Assembly: GCA_964585545.1 (NCBI GenBank)
Contig: CAZPDT010000005.1
Coordinates: 117,551-181,550 of the forward strand
DNA: 64,000 nt
Direction: 5' to 3'
Source of the DNA: Brumimicrobium sp964585545
GTDB taxonomy: Bacteria > Bacteroidota > Bacteroidia > Flavobacteriales_D > Crocinitomicaceae
Positions 17,782-26,674 of this stretch are shown in pieces. Below the pieces are notes generated by a model. It was not told the origin of the DNA. It worked only from the letters and a program-made list of their open reading frames with translations, and made no database searches. How positions within the stretch are numbered: the stretch's first letter is position 1; each line of letters begins with the position of its first letter. A program made the translations under genes and the position numbers.

Positions 17782-17832
17782 ATTGCTCCTCAGCACAATA
17801 CGCTTGTTCTTCACCTTTCTGAACCATATTCA

Positions 17833-17863
17833 TTTGGTAACTCAGTCTTTTCAATTAACTTTG
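17833..17863 (+). promoter_or_regulatory. Consensus Bacteroidota promoter of hutI
   Basis: TTTG at 17833-17836, a 19-bp spacer, then TAACTTTG at 17856-17863. Both boxes and the spacing match the consensus exactly. Its position argues for translation from ATG 17888 rather than from the longer open frame beginning at 17765. Confidence 0.8.
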
Positions 17864-17887
17864 ATTTTGAAAAATGATTGTATAGCT

Positions 17888-19141
17888 ATGGGAAAAATTT
17901 TAATTAAAAACATCAAAGGGCTCTTTCAAGCAGGAGAGAATATCGCATCATTTAAAAAGGGACAGGAGATGGACGATGGCAACCTCATCGAAAATGCTTT
18001 TTTGGCCATTGAGGGAGATGAGATAATGACCTACGGAAGTATGGAAGAATGGGGAGGAATTGACGATTGGAGAGATTTAGAAGTCATTGATGCCGAGGGA
18101 AAGTTTGTCTTGCCAACATTTTGTGATTCACATTCCCATGCGGTTTTTGCTGCAACCAGAGAGGGAGAGTTTGAAGATCGAATCAAAGGCTTAACTTATG
18201 AAGAAATCGCACAAAAAGGAGGGGGGATTCTAAATTCTGCAGCACGGCTAAGAACAATGGATGAAGATACTCTTTTTGAAGAAGCTTTAGAAAGAATTCA
18301 CGGACTTGTAAAATACGGAACAGGAGCAATTGAAATTAAATCCGGATATGGATTAACCGTCGATGCAGAATTAAAAATGCTACGGGTGATCAAAAGGTTG
18401 AAAGCTGCTTCTCCAATGGCTATTAAGTCTACATTTTTAGGTGCACATGGTTTTCCAAAAGAATACAAAGACAATCACCAAGGTTATGTTGACCTGATTA
18501 TAAATGAAATGTTGCCCAGAATTGTTGAAGAAAACCTTGCCGATTACATCGACTGTTTTTGTGAAAGAAACTACTTCACTTTAGAGCAAATGAATACTAT
18601 TATCGAGGCGGGGGCAAAATACAACCTTCCTGCAAAAGTACATGTGAATCAATTCTCCATTATGGGAGGCGTTAAAGCAGCCGTTGAACGTGGTGCATTG
18701 TCCGTTGACCACCTTGAAGAATTGGATAAAAACGATATTGAAGCGTTAAAAGGAAGCAAAGTTATGCCTACTTTCCTACCTGGTTGTTCCTTCTTTTTAT
18801 CTCTGCCTTATGGGAAAGCACGGGAAGTAATGGCTGCAGATTTACCCGTAGCTTTAGCCACAGACTTTAATCCCGGGTCTGCTCCTAACGGAAATATGCA
18901 ATTGATAGCCTCCTTAGGATGTGTAAAAATGAATATGACACCAATAGAAGTTTTAAATGCTACCACAATCAATACAGCTTATGCCATGGGGCTGTCAGAA
19001 ACACACGGATCCATCACAGAAGGCAAAAAAGCAAATATTATGATAACGCAACCAATGAATTCATTGTCAAGAATTCCGTATTCTTTTGGCGAAAATAATA
19101 TTGAAACTGTAATCTTAAACGGAGAAGTCTTTAAGAAATAA
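17888..19141 (+). CDS. hutI: Imidazolonepropionase (histidine degradation)
   Basis: It hydrolyses 4-imidazolone-5-propanoate to N-formimino-L-glutamate, step 3 of histidine catabolism, in the cytoplasm. It is an amidohydrolase-fold metalloenzyme. Counted from 17888, metal ligands H82 and H84 lie in CDSHSHAVFAA, with further conserved histidines in GAHGFPKEY, VHVNQFS and SVDHLEEL, and the catalytic aspartate in ATDFNPGSAPNG. The C-terminal part (VLNATTINTAYAMG) is typical of HutI. From this start the protein is 417 aa, the usual length; the 41 codons upstream are unlike the family and contain the promoter. No other hut gene is adjacent, which is common in Bacteroidota. A related amidohydrolase remains a minor alternative. 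Confidence 0.88.
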   Translation: MGKILIKNIKGLFQAGENIASFKKGQEMDDGNLIENAFLAIEGDEIMTYGSMEEWGGIDDWRDLEVIDAEGKFVLPTFCDSHSHAVFAATREGEFEDRIKGLTYEEIAQKGGGILNSAARLRTMDEDTLFEEALERIHGLVKYGTGAIEIKSGYGLTVDAELKMLRVIKRLKAASPMAIKSTFLGAHGFPKEYKDNHQGYVDLIINEMLPRIVEENLADYIDCFCERNYFTLEQMNTIIEAGAKYNLPAKVHVNQFSIMGGVKAAVERGALSVDHLEELDKNDIEALKGSKVMPTFLPGCSFFLSLPYGKAREVMAADLPVALATDFNPGSAPNGNMQLIASLGCVKMNMTPIEVLNATTINTAYAMGLSETHGSITEGKKANIMITQPMNSLSRIPYSFGENNIETVILNGEVFKK

Positions 19142-19258
19142 AGAGCTGGGATGGACGATGATTTTTTACCTCAGTTGCACCGTACCTTTACAATTTCTAC
19201 TCTTCCAGTGCAAACGCTTTGAAAAACGTCTTTCACCACGCATTCAAATCACACCACC

Positions 19259-20632
19259 CTACTTCCAAGCTGCTTCTTCATTATAAAGTCGTGGCGGATG
19301 GATTTCCTTCTCCTTAAAAACAACACCATAATTTTCCATTTCATCCAAGATGGGATCATAAACTTCTTTATGTATAGGAATACGCACTCCTTTTAGTTGA
19401 ATGGATCCATTTAGAATATGCTTTACTCCAATTCCTAAAGGCCAACCGACTAAATTGCTCATTGAAGTGTATGTTTGGTTTTCACCTATATTGGCCATTT
19501 CAGAAGTGATTTCTCTCATCTCTCCGTTGACAACATATAGAAAACGATGGTACATTACAATCATGTCTTTATCATCAGGATCTAAACTCCACTTTTCCTC
19601 TAAGATTTTCTGTAAGATTTGAGCAGGTGTGGCATCTTTGAGTCCAATTTTTTGAGTATCATCAAAAACACCTAACCAGATCAATTTATCCCATAAAGAG
19701 TCATCAAGTTCTATTTTTAGATAATAACGCAACTTTAACTCAACAGAATCGTTGGGGTGGTAGGGAAGAAATGAGTTAATAAAGTCCCGATTGGTCATGT
19801 CTTCACTTCCTTCTAAAACATAAGAATCATCCGTGGCACCAAGTTGAACAAATACATCCCAAGCTCTAGAGAAGCCCACTCTCCTTAGAGTGCCACGATA
19901 AATTGTAGGAATCCCTTCTAAGTTGTATAACGATCTATACTTTAAAGAATTACGATTGGCGTAACCTTCAAATCGACCATAATCCTCTAGTGTTATAATT
20001 TCGGTTCGTCGAAATAATTTGGTATAAGGAATGTATTTGTATCGGCCCTCTTGAATAAATTGGGCAGCACCTCCTTGTCCTGCTAACACAACATTTCTAG
20101 GGTTCCATGTGAATTTATAATTCCAAGGGTTGTTGTCGCTTTCTGGAGCAACTAATCCCCCGGTAAAAGATTCAAAATTTTTCATCACCCCTCCATTTTC
20201 TCTTATTCTGTCTATGACACGCATTGCACTCATATGATCTATTCCTGGGTCTACTCCAATCTCATTCATGATAATAATTCCTGCCTTTTTTGCTTCTTCA
20301 TCTAAAGCCTCCATTTCATCTGAAACATAGGATGGAGTGACCAAATTCTTTTTGTAGTGAATACAATCTTTTGCAATATCTATATGAAACCGAGCGGGTA
20401 ACATACTGATAACAAGATCCGCCTTCTCAATTTCTGGTCTTCTTTCTAATGGGTCTAATGCGTTTATTACAAGAGCTTCACCGTGTTCTGACCCATTAAT
20501 TTTTTTTTCGATTGCCGCTTTGTTTTGATCTACAATAGTTAAATACCAATTTTCTGTTTCGGCATTTTCCAAAAGATAGCGTATAAGTGATGAAGAGGAT
20601 AAACCTGCTCCTAACAATAGAATATTTTTCAT
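19259..20632 (-). CDS. Saccharopine dehydrogenase-type reductase
   Basis: A 457-aa protein of the saccharopine dehydrogenase family. A Rossmann nucleotide-binding motif lies at the very N-terminus (LLLGAGLSSSSLIRYLLE). It is followed by ISMLPARFH and NEIGVDPGIDHMSAMR, a signature of saccharopine dehydrogenase/carboxynorspermidine-type enzymes. It corresponds to the LYS9-like, glutamate-forming half, without an LKR domain, so it probably interconverts saccharopine and aminoadipate semialdehyde plus glutamate in lysine breakdown. No partner lysine-ketoglutarate reductase gene is nearby. Carboxynorspermidine synthase is an alternative, but those are usually nearer 400 aa. It is convergent with hutI. 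Confidence 0.85.
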   Translation of the reverse strand: MKNILLLGAGLSSSSLIRYLLENAETENWYLTIVDQNKAAIEKKINGSEHGEALVINALDPLERRPEIEKADLVISMLPARFHIDIAKDCIHYKKNLVTPSYVSDEMEALDEEAKKAGIIIMNEIGVDPGIDHMSAMRVIDRIRENGGVMKNFESFTGGLVAPESDNNPWNYKFTWNPRNVVLAGQGGAAQFIQEGRYKYIPYTKLFRRTEIITLEDYGRFEGYANRNSLKYRSLYNLEGIPTIYRGTLRRVGFSRAWDVFVQLGATDDSYVLEGSEDMTNRDFINSFLPYHPNDSVELKLRYYLKIELDDSLWDKLIWLGVFDDTQKIGLKDATPAQILQKILEEKWSLDPDDKDMIVMYHRFLYVVNGEMREITSEMANIGENQTYTSMSNLVGWPLGIGVKHILNGSIQLKGVRIPIHKEVYDPILDEMENYGVVFKEKEIHPPRLYNEEAAWK

Positions 20633-21069
20633 TTTGTTTTTTTTAAATCTATAGTTTTTATTGAGTAAGATAGATTTATCAGTGCTTCTTTCTCTATTTT
20701 TAAGCCCAATTCAACTTCATCTATAGAGGGAACATATTGTCCTTAGACAAATCAAATGAAAATTATGAAACTTATCAAGGAATAATTCAATGAATTTTGG
20801 AATTGTGTAAAATAATTTTGCGTAGGTTGCATTCAACAATAGGCTTCTAAAAATAAGTTAAAGGTAAATCTTTCGATTCGGGGGTTTTATGAATATTTTC
20901 ACACATTAGAAAACATGCTGCAGGGCTATAAATTATAATCTTATGCTTAATAACATGACATGCAAATAGTTATAAATCTAAAATTTTGTTAATATTTTTT
21001 TAACCTGTTTTTGTTTATGTTATAAATTATATTACTTTTGACATATAACATATAAAAAAACATAATACT
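20633..21069. other. Intergenic region, 437 bp, divergent promoters
   Basis: No gene supported. It lies between the divergent saccharopine dehydrogenase-type gene and the 169-aa membrane protein. The only clear signal is the promoter at 21010-21040. The rest is AT-rich sequence without recognised repeats. Confidence 0.55.
21010..21040 (+). promoter_or_regulatory. Consensus Bacteroidota promoter
   Basis: TTTG at 21010-21013, 19-bp spacer, TACTTTTG at 21033-21040. The downstream ATG is at 21070. Confidence 0.75.
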
Positions 21070-21579
21070 ATGACAGAAGAAACATTAGAGACACCGTCTC
21101 AAGAACAAGGAAGACCTACTTTCTTAACCGTTTTATGCATCCTTACATTTATAGGATCCGGTTTAGGGCTTATTGGAGGTCTTTTAGGATTAGTGGGAAG
21201 CTCTTTCTTAAGTTGGATGCCTGGAGTTGGAGGAGGCACAACGCTTGCAGTAATTCTAGGATTGGTTGCAGCTGTGCTTTGTTTACTCGGAGCTGTAAGA
21301 ATGTGGGGGCTTTATAAGCAAGGCTTTACATTATACCTATTGGGTGCATTAATTGCTATTGCTGGTTCAGTTGTAAGTGCTGTAACAATGGGATCTGTAA
21401 TGTCAGATGCTGTAGCAGGAGTTGGTGAGTTAAGCAACGAAACAATCGATGCTCAAGCAACACAAGCAGTAGGAGCTGTTGCTTCCGGACTTGCATGGAT
21501 GGGCGTAGTTTGGGCTGTAATCATCAATGGTTTATTCATTGGTCTTTACGCTGCTAACCGTAAGCACCTTACCAAGTAG
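21070..21579 (+). CDS. Small integral membrane protein, unknown function
   Basis: 169 residues with a short polar N-terminus (TEETLETPSQEQGRP) and about four hydrophobic segments, near residues 17-45, 57-78, 86-108 and 145-163. The segments are rich in Gly, Ala, Leu and Val. The loop around residues 115-140 is acidic and polar. I do not recognise a named family with certainty; proteins of this size and topology in Bacteroidota are annotated as hypothetical membrane proteins. It has its own consensus promoter and a terminator at 21611-21637, so it is a single-gene unit ahead of the RDD gene. Confidence 0.75.
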   Translation: MTEETLETPSQEQGRPTFLTVLCILTFIGSGLGLIGGLLGLVGSSFLSWMPGVGGGTTLAVILGLVAAVLCLLGAVRMWGLYKQGFTLYLLGALIAIAGSVVSAVTMGSVMSDAVAGVGELSNETIDAQATQAVGAVASGLAWMGVVWAVIINGLFIGLYAANRKHLTK

Positions 21580-21610
21580 TCTATTAATTTAAACAAGAAA
21601 ATTGAATTAA

Positions 21611-21637
21611 AAACCTTCACTTTGTGGAGGTTTTTTT
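21611..21637 (+). terminator. Intrinsic terminator
   Basis: Stem AAACCTTCAC / GTGGAGGTTT (one G-T pair), loop TTT, then a T run, 31 bp after the stop of the membrane-protein gene. Confidence 0.85.
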
Positions 21638-21660
21638 ATTTTTAAGAATAACTATTTGGT

Positions 21661-21668
21661 TACCTTTG
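21661..21668 (+). promoter_or_regulatory. -7 promoter box of the RDD gene
   Basis: TACCTTTG, matching TAnnTTTG, 13 bp before the ATG at 21682. The expected TTTG about 20 bp upstream is not present. The implied leader is only a few bases long. Confidence 0.5.
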
Positions 21669-21681
21669 CATCTAATAGATT

Positions 21682-22482
21682 ATGCAGAAACTTAAACTTA
21701 CAACGGATCAATATGTACCTATAGAAGTAGAACTGGCTGGAATTGGATCTCGTCTTCTCGCTGTTCTCATCGATCTCATTGTTATAGTTACATATCTATT
21801 TATTATGGTTTTTCTGTTTTTTGTTGTATTGACGACAGGTGTACAGCTCTTTAATTTTGATTCGTATGATTTTTGGTCGTTTTTATTTGTTTTTATAATT
21901 GTGCTTCCGTTTGTTTTGTATACACCATTAATGGAATACTTTACTAAAGGACAAACAGTTGGCAAAATGGCTTTGGGAATACGTGTGACAAAGATCAATG
22001 GTGAAAATGCAAAGTTTAAAGATTACTTTACACGTTGGCTTTTTCGACCTTATGAAGCTTATATTCTAATATTTTTTTATCATGGATTGGGTGTTTTACT
22101 GTTGATTGCTTCCTTTTTTTTTGACACCTTAGTGGCATCTATTTCTAATAAAAATCAACGTATAGGGGATTTTATGGGAAACACTGTGGTTGTAAGACAA
22201 AGACCTAAGCAAACGTATACAGTCAGAGATGTTTTAAGTGTTAGGAAAAACAAAGAATATGAACCAACTTATACCGGAATATCAATGTATACTGATGAAG
22301 ACATGATGTTGGTGAAAAGAGTTATTTCGAGGGTAGAAAGTTATAAAAATAAGGCTTCTAAAGCTCTTGCTATTGAGTTGGCAGAAAAAATTGCTTCTGA
22401 TTTAAATCTGGAAGAGGTGCCAAAAAAGAAATTAAAATTCCTGAAAACTGTCCTCAATGATTATATTGTATTAACCCGTTGA
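21682..22482 (+). CDS. RDD family membrane protein
   Basis: A 266-aa protein whose first part is an RDD domain: AGIGSRLLAVLIDLIVIV carries the first Arg-Asp signature. This is followed by membrane segments near 27-58 and 70-90, then GQTVGKMALGIRV, a hallmark of the family, and a third membrane region near 130-155. The C-terminal 100 residues are soluble and charged, an extension found in many Bacteroidota members. The role of RDD proteins is poorly known; some act in ion transport. rsmI starts 3 bp after its stop, so the two are co-transcribed. Translation from the first ATG fits the near-leaderless promoter. Confidence 0.85.
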   Translation: MQKLKLTTDQYVPIEVELAGIGSRLLAVLIDLIVIVTYLFIMVFLFFVVLTTGVQLFNFDSYDFWSFLFVFIIVLPFVLYTPLMEYFTKGQTVGKMALGIRVTKINGENAKFKDYFTRWLFRPYEAYILIFFYHGLGVLLLIASFFFDTLVASISNKNQRIGDFMGNTVVVRQRPKQTYTVRDVLSVRKNKEYEPTYTGISMYTDEDMMLVKRVISRVESYKNKASKALAIELAEKIASDLNLEEVPKKKLKFLKTVLNDYIVLTR

Positions 22483-22485
22483 AAT

Positions 22486-23175
22486 ATGTGTAAATTGTAT
22501 ATTGTTCCAACTCCTATAGGTAATCTTGAAGATATTACCTTGCGTGCTTTGAGAATATTAAAAGAAGCAGATTTTATTTTGTCTGAAGATACACGAACAA
22601 CGGGAAAGTTGCTTCAGCATTACGATATATCAAATCAGCTTATTGCTTACCATATTCACAATGAATACAAAATTTTAGCGCGAACATTAGAACGCATCAA
22701 AATGTCAAAAACAGTTGCTCTTGTTTCAGATGCAGGAACACCCGCTGTTTCTGATCCTGGATTTTTATTGATTCGTGAATGCATCAAGAACCGTATAGAA
22801 GTTTCCTGCCTACCAGGTCCTTCGGCCATAATTCCTGCTATTGTAGGTGCTGGATTCCCTAATGATCGGTTTACTTTTGAAGGTTTTTTGCCCCATAAAA
22901 AAGGCCGTCAAACTAGGTGGAAGTCTATAGCAGAAGAAAATAAATCTATTGTCTTGTATGAATCTCCTTATCGTTTGGTTAAAGCGCTCAAAGAAATTAC
23001 AGAATATTTAGAGCCTGAAAGACAAGTATGTGTGGCACGAGAAATTTCAAAGATGTATGAGACGTTTCATAGGGGAACTGCACAAGAAATGCTTACTTAT
23101 TTTGAAGAAAATCCACCCAAAGGAGAACTTGTGATTATTATTAGTACAAAAGACAAAAAGAACAAAAATGAATAG
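22486..23175 (+). CDS. rsmI: 16S rRNA (cytidine(1402)-2'-O)-methyltransferase
   Basis: RsmI methylates the ribose 2'-OH of C1402 in the decoding centre of 16S rRNA, using SAM. It is a tetrapyrrole-methylase-fold enzyme. Diagnostic motifs are VPTPIGNLEDITLRAL at the N-terminus, LVSDAGTPAVSDPG near residues 83-96, LPGPSAIIPAI and REISKMYETFHRGT. At 229 aa it lacks the C-terminal extension of longer RsmI proteins, as is usual in this phylum. It is tightly packed between the RDD gene (3 bp) and the oxidoreductase gene (8-bp overlap). Confidence 0.96.
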   Translation: MCKLYIVPTPIGNLEDITLRALRILKEADFILSEDTRTTGKLLQHYDISNQLIAYHIHNEYKILARTLERIKMSKTVALVSDAGTPAVSDPGFLLIRECIKNRIEVSCLPGPSAIIPAIVGAGFPNDRFTFEGFLPHKKGRQTRWKSIAEENKSIVLYESPYRLVKALKEITEYLEPERQVCVAREISKMYETFHRGTAQEMLTYFEENPPKGELVIIISTKDKKNKNE

Positions 23176-24196
23176 TCAATCTATACAATTGGTAAAATAT
23201 GGCAATCCAAAAGAAGCCTTTTCATTTGTATCATCCGCAGTTCCTGAACCAAAAGCTGACGAGGTGCAAATTTCCGTTGCACGGTTTGGAATCAACTTTG
23301 CTGATGTTATGTCACGAAATGGATTGTACAAAGAAGCACCACCTCTGCCTTGTGTTTTAGGGTATGAAGTTGTGGGAGAAATCACCAAAGTAGGATCAAA
23401 TAGCCCACGCCAATTGTTGGGAAAAAGAGTCGTTGCATTTACCCGATTTGGAGGGTATAGTCAACACATAAACACCAAGTATTTTGCAGTTGTGGAGATT
23501 GGCGATTACGATGGGAATAAGGCATTGTGTTTGGCTACTCAATATGTTACGGCTTATTATATGAGTCATATTGCGAGGATAATACACGAAGGAGACAATG
23601 TGCTCATTCATTCAGCTGCAGGAGGTGTTGGCACTGCATTAATTCAATTATTGCGCAATAAGGATGTATGTATCATCGCAAAGACAGGCAGTGATGCTAA
23701 AACTGAATATTTAAATAATCAAGGAGTTCATCATATTATCAATTACAATAAAGGAGACTATTCTCATCAAATAAAAGAGCTTCTGGGGGATAAAAATCTA
23801 GATGTTTCATTTAATCCTGTTGGAGGCTCAACTTTTAGGAAAGATAAAAAATTATTGGCGTCTACAGGGACACTTATTCTATTTGGAGGAAGCGCACGTT
23901 CTGATAAAAACTGGGGCATTTTATCTGATTTAAACTTTGTTCGGAAAATGGGGGTTGTTATCCCTTTTAAACTTATGAGCAACGCCAATAGCATTATTGG
24001 GATAAACATGCTTAAAATAGCTGATCGGAAGCCTAAAGTTTTACACCACTGTTTAAATGAAGTGTTGAGATTGGCGAAAGAGGGATGCCTAGACCCACAG
24101 ATCGGAGGTGTTTTTCCTGCCCATAAAATCAATGAAGCACATGAACTATTGGCTTCTGGGAAATCGATGGGGAAAATTGTTGTGGAATGGAGTTAA
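23168..24196 (+). CDS. Zinc-independent MDR oxidoreductase (quinone reductase / VAT-1-like)
   Basis: A 342-aa medium-chain dehydrogenase/reductase. The N-terminal GroES-like domain carries FGINFADVMSRNGLY and LGYEVVGEI. The Rossmann domain has HSAAGGVGTALIQL near residues 151-164, the NADPH-binding motif of quinone oxidoreductases. The structural zinc cysteines of alcohol dehydrogenases are absent. The pattern NPVGGSTFRKDKKLL and the insert after it resemble the VAT-1 branch. It probably reduces a quinone or enone with NADPH; the substrate is unknown. It overlaps rsmI by 8 bp and ends the RDD-rsmI-MDR operon. Confidence 0.88.
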   Translation: MNSQSIQLVKYGNPKEAFSFVSSAVPEPKADEVQISVARFGINFADVMSRNGLYKEAPPLPCVLGYEVVGEITKVGSNSPRQLLGKRVVAFTRFGGYSQHINTKYFAVVEIGDYDGNKALCLATQYVTAYYMSHIARIIHEGDNVLIHSAAGGVGTALIQLLRNKDVCIIAKTGSDAKTEYLNNQGVHHIINYNKGDYSHQIKELLGDKNLDVSFNPVGGSTFRKDKKLLASTGTLILFGGSARSDKNWGILSDLNFVRKMGVVIPFKLMSNANSIIGINMLKIADRKPKVLHHCLNEVLRLAKEGCLDPQIGGVFPAHKINEAHELLASGKSMGKIVVEWS

Positions 24197-24567
24197 TAGT
24201 TGCGGTTAATCATGTCGCTTGAGGACAATAGTTCTTATATTTGTTTCAAAAATTAATTTGTTTATTCATTTCAAGCAAATGAGAAAGAATGCGATGAATA
24301 GAACTTCCGAGTTTAGCGCGATGTAGTGAGTTCGTTCTTCTGAAGTTAAATATTCAGGTTGTCTTGTTTTTATTGATTGAAAATGACAAGTTTTCATGAA
24401 GAAATTATTGATCAAAATTATGCGTTTAAAAGAATTTATTAGTGTTATAAAAAAGAGACGATTGTCTTTTTTTATTTAAAAAGATTCTAAATAAGATTTT
24501 CTGACAATGATATGACAATTTTAAAAGGTATATTCAAGATATTTGCAAAGAAAACGTAAGGAAGGAG
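24197..24567. other. Intergenic region, 371 bp, upstream of hemA
   Basis: It holds repeat family 1 copy D (24294-24350). The rest is AT-rich. I see no convincing consensus promoter; the closest -7-like sequence is GATATTTG at 24538-24545. A purine-rich AAGGAAGGAGG run touches the hemA start. Confidence 0.55.
24294..24350 (+). repeat. Dispersed repeat family 1, copy D
   Basis: Full-length copy aligning with 9139-9195 and with the minus strand of 17698-17755. Hairpin AACT-TCCG-AGTT, then GCGATGTAGTGAGTTCG and the GAAGTTAAA tail. Confidence 0.75.
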
Positions 24568-25791
24568 GTGGAAGATCTATACATATTTGCTTTTACTCAT
24601 CATCATGTTGAGGTGAACCAGATTGGTTTACTGCATATTGAATTGGATGAACAAGCAGAGCGATTGACTGTTTTTAAGGAGCATTTTCACTTTGATGAGG
24701 TAATGTATCTCTCTACTTGCAATAGAGTAGAAATAACGTTGCGCAAAAAAGGAGGAATAGAACAAAAAAACCTACTTTCCTACCTCTCGTTTCTTTTTCC
24801 CAATATAAGTCAGAGTCAAATTCAATCCCTAGCCTTAAAATCAGAGTATTATGAAGGGGAAGAGTGCATTGAGCATTTACTTAAAGTGACTTCTTCGATA
24901 GACTCTATGGTGGTTGGAGAACGGGAAATTATTACACAAGTAAGGAAAGCATTTGATTATTGTAGATCTTATGGTATAACGGGGGATGGTATACGACTAA
25001 TGATCCGCCACACCATTGAAACAGCAAAAAGGGTATATACTGAAACTGGAATTGCAAAAAGTCCAGTATCGGTTGTTTCTCTGGCATACCATACATTAAA
25101 ATCTAAAGATGTTGCCTTGGATGCCCGTATATTAATTATTGGTTCGGGTGTTACCAATACAAATATGGGGCGTTTTTTAGACAAACATGGGTTTACCAAT
25201 TTCACCATATTTAACCGAACCAAAAAGAATGCTGAATTCCTTGCCAATCATCTGAACGCAAAAGCATATGCATTAAATGAACTGCCCGACTATACAGCAG
25301 GATTTGATATTATCATTACCTGTACTGGAGCAGACAGTCACATTATAAATACGGATGTTTATGAACGCATCCTTCAAAATGATACCCAAGAGAAAATTGT
25401 AATTGATTTGGCAATTCCAAATGATCTAGATCCAAAAATTATAAGAAATTTTCCTGTCGATTATATATCTGTTGAAAATTTACAAAAGGTATCCAATAAA
25501 AATCTAGAAAAACGAGCAAAAGAAATTATTCATGTTGAGCAAATTGTTGAGGAGTCGGTAGAACGGTATAAAAGATTAGTAAGAGAAAGGGAAGTGGAGT
25601 TGGCAATGCGATGCGTTCCTCAAAAAGTGAAAGCAATTAAAGAAAGAGCTATCCAGGAAGTGTTTGCAAAAGAACTTGATGGTCTCGATGATGCTTCCAA
25701 AGCAACCGTTGATAAAATTGTGGCTTATCTCGAAAAGAAATATATGAGTATGCCCATGAAAATGGCCAAAGAAATATTGTTGAAAAAATGA
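24568..25791 (+). CDS. hemA: Glutamyl-tRNA reductase
   Basis: It reduces glutamyl-tRNA(Glu) to glutamate-1-semialdehyde with NADPH, the first committed step of C5-pathway tetrapyrrole synthesis. The catalytic cysteine is C51 in LSTCNRVEI. VVGEREIITQVRKAF, the glutamyl-binding region, lies near residues 115-130. The NADPH Rossmann motif is RILIIGSGVTNTNMG. A C-terminal helical dimerisation domain completes 407 aa. Translation must start at GTG 24568: the frame is closed upstream at 24508 with no ATG between. The start is odd, because GTG is itself part of the GGAGGTG run that would serve as ribosome-binding site. hemC overlaps its end by 4 bp (ATGA). Confidence 0.95.
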   Translation: MEDLYIFAFTHHHVEVNQIGLLHIELDEQAERLTVFKEHFHFDEVMYLSTCNRVEITLRKKGGIEQKNLLSYLSFLFPNISQSQIQSLALKSEYYEGEECIEHLLKVTSSIDSMVVGEREIITQVRKAFDYCRSYGITGDGIRLMIRHTIETAKRVYTETGIAKSPVSVVSLAYHTLKSKDVALDARILIIGSGVTNTNMGRFLDKHGFTNFTIFNRTKKNAEFLANHLNAKAYALNELPDYTAGFDIIITCTGADSHIINTDVYERILQNDTQEKIVIDLAIPNDLDPKIIRNFPVDYISVENLQKVSNKNLEKRAKEIIHVEQIVEESVERYKRLVREREVELAMRCVPQKVKAIKERAIQEVFAKELDGLDDASKATVDKIVAYLEKKYMSMPMKMAKEILLKK

Positions 25792-26672
25792 AGAGAATAA
25801 TTATTGGATCCCGGGGAAGCGATCTTGCATTATGGCAAGCCAATTTTATAAAAGATGAATTAGAAAAACAAGGACAATCCGTTGAAATAAAAGTGATTAA
25901 AACGCAGGGAGATAAAATCCAACACCTTAGTTTTGATAAAATGGAAGGGAAAGGCTTTTTTACAAAAGAAATAGAAAATGAACTGCTGAATAAAACGATT
26001 GATTTAGCAGTTCATTCGCATAAAGATTTAGAAACTACAAATCCTGGTGGTCTCAAGATTGCAGCAGTTTCTTCTCGCGAGGATCCTTCGGAACTTTTGT
26101 TAATTCGACAAGAATCAGTGGACAAGAATCAAAAACTTGGACTTAAAAAAAATTCTGTAGTAGGGACTTCATCGGCCAGAAGAAAATCACAATTGATTAC
26201 TTTTCGAGATGATATTGAGATCAAAGACCTAAGGGGTAACGTTCCTACCCGTATTCAAAAATTGAAAGATGGACAATATGATGCCATACTATTGGCGTTG
26301 GCTGGAGTCAAAAGATTAAAGTTGGATTTGTCTGATCTGAGTGTCAACACCTTGGATCCAACAGTTTTTATCCCAGCACCAGCACAAGGTGTTTTAGGCT
26401 TGCAAATTAGAGAAGACGACCATCATTTAGAGAACATTCTTGAGCGAATTAATAATACTAAAGTGCAAGAACAGATTGCAACTGAAAGAGAGGTATTAAA
26501 AGGAATGGATGGGGGTTGTCAATTGCCCTTAGGTATTTACCGCAACGAAGAAGATGTTGTTTATGTTTCTTTTGCCAAAAAATGGGAGGATGGAGCACAG
26601 TTCAAAACTTTTAATGCCAACAACAACTCCAATATCGTAGGTGAAATTATTGACCATTTAAATGGACTTTAA
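25788..26672 (+). CDS. hemC: Hydroxymethylbilane synthase (porphobilinogen deaminase)
   Basis: It polymerises four porphobilinogens into hydroxymethylbilane. The N-terminal GSRGSDLALWQA motif, the arginine-rich GTSSARRKSQL and LRGNVPTRIQKL segments that bind the growing pyrrole chain, and PAPAQGVLGLQ are all present. C244 in GGCQLPLGIY is the cysteine that anchors the dipyrromethane cofactor. The catalytic aspartate lies in VHSHKDLET, a Bacteroidota variant of the usual SMKD motif. Length 294 aa. Its ATG overlaps the hemA stop by 4 bp and hemD begins 2 bp after its stop, indicating translational coupling. Confidence 0.96.
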   Translation: MKRIIIGSRGSDLALWQANFIKDELEKQGQSVEIKVIKTQGDKIQHLSFDKMEGKGFFTKEIENELLNKTIDLAVHSHKDLETTNPGGLKIAAVSSREDPSELLLIRQESVDKNQKLGLKKNSVVGTSSARRKSQLITFRDDIEIKDLRGNVPTRIQKLKDGQYDAILLALAGVKRLKLDLSDLSVNTLDPTVFIPAPAQGVLGLQIREDDHHLENILERINNTKVQEQIATEREVLKGMDGGCQLPLGIYRNEEDVVYVSFAKKWEDGAQFKTFNANNNSNIVGEIIDHLNGL

Positions 26673-26674
26673 TT

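Noticed and set aside
17765..17887. 41-codon upstream extension of hutI
   Set aside because: It contains a consensus promoter and has no similarity to imidazolonepropionases, which start at MGKILIKN.
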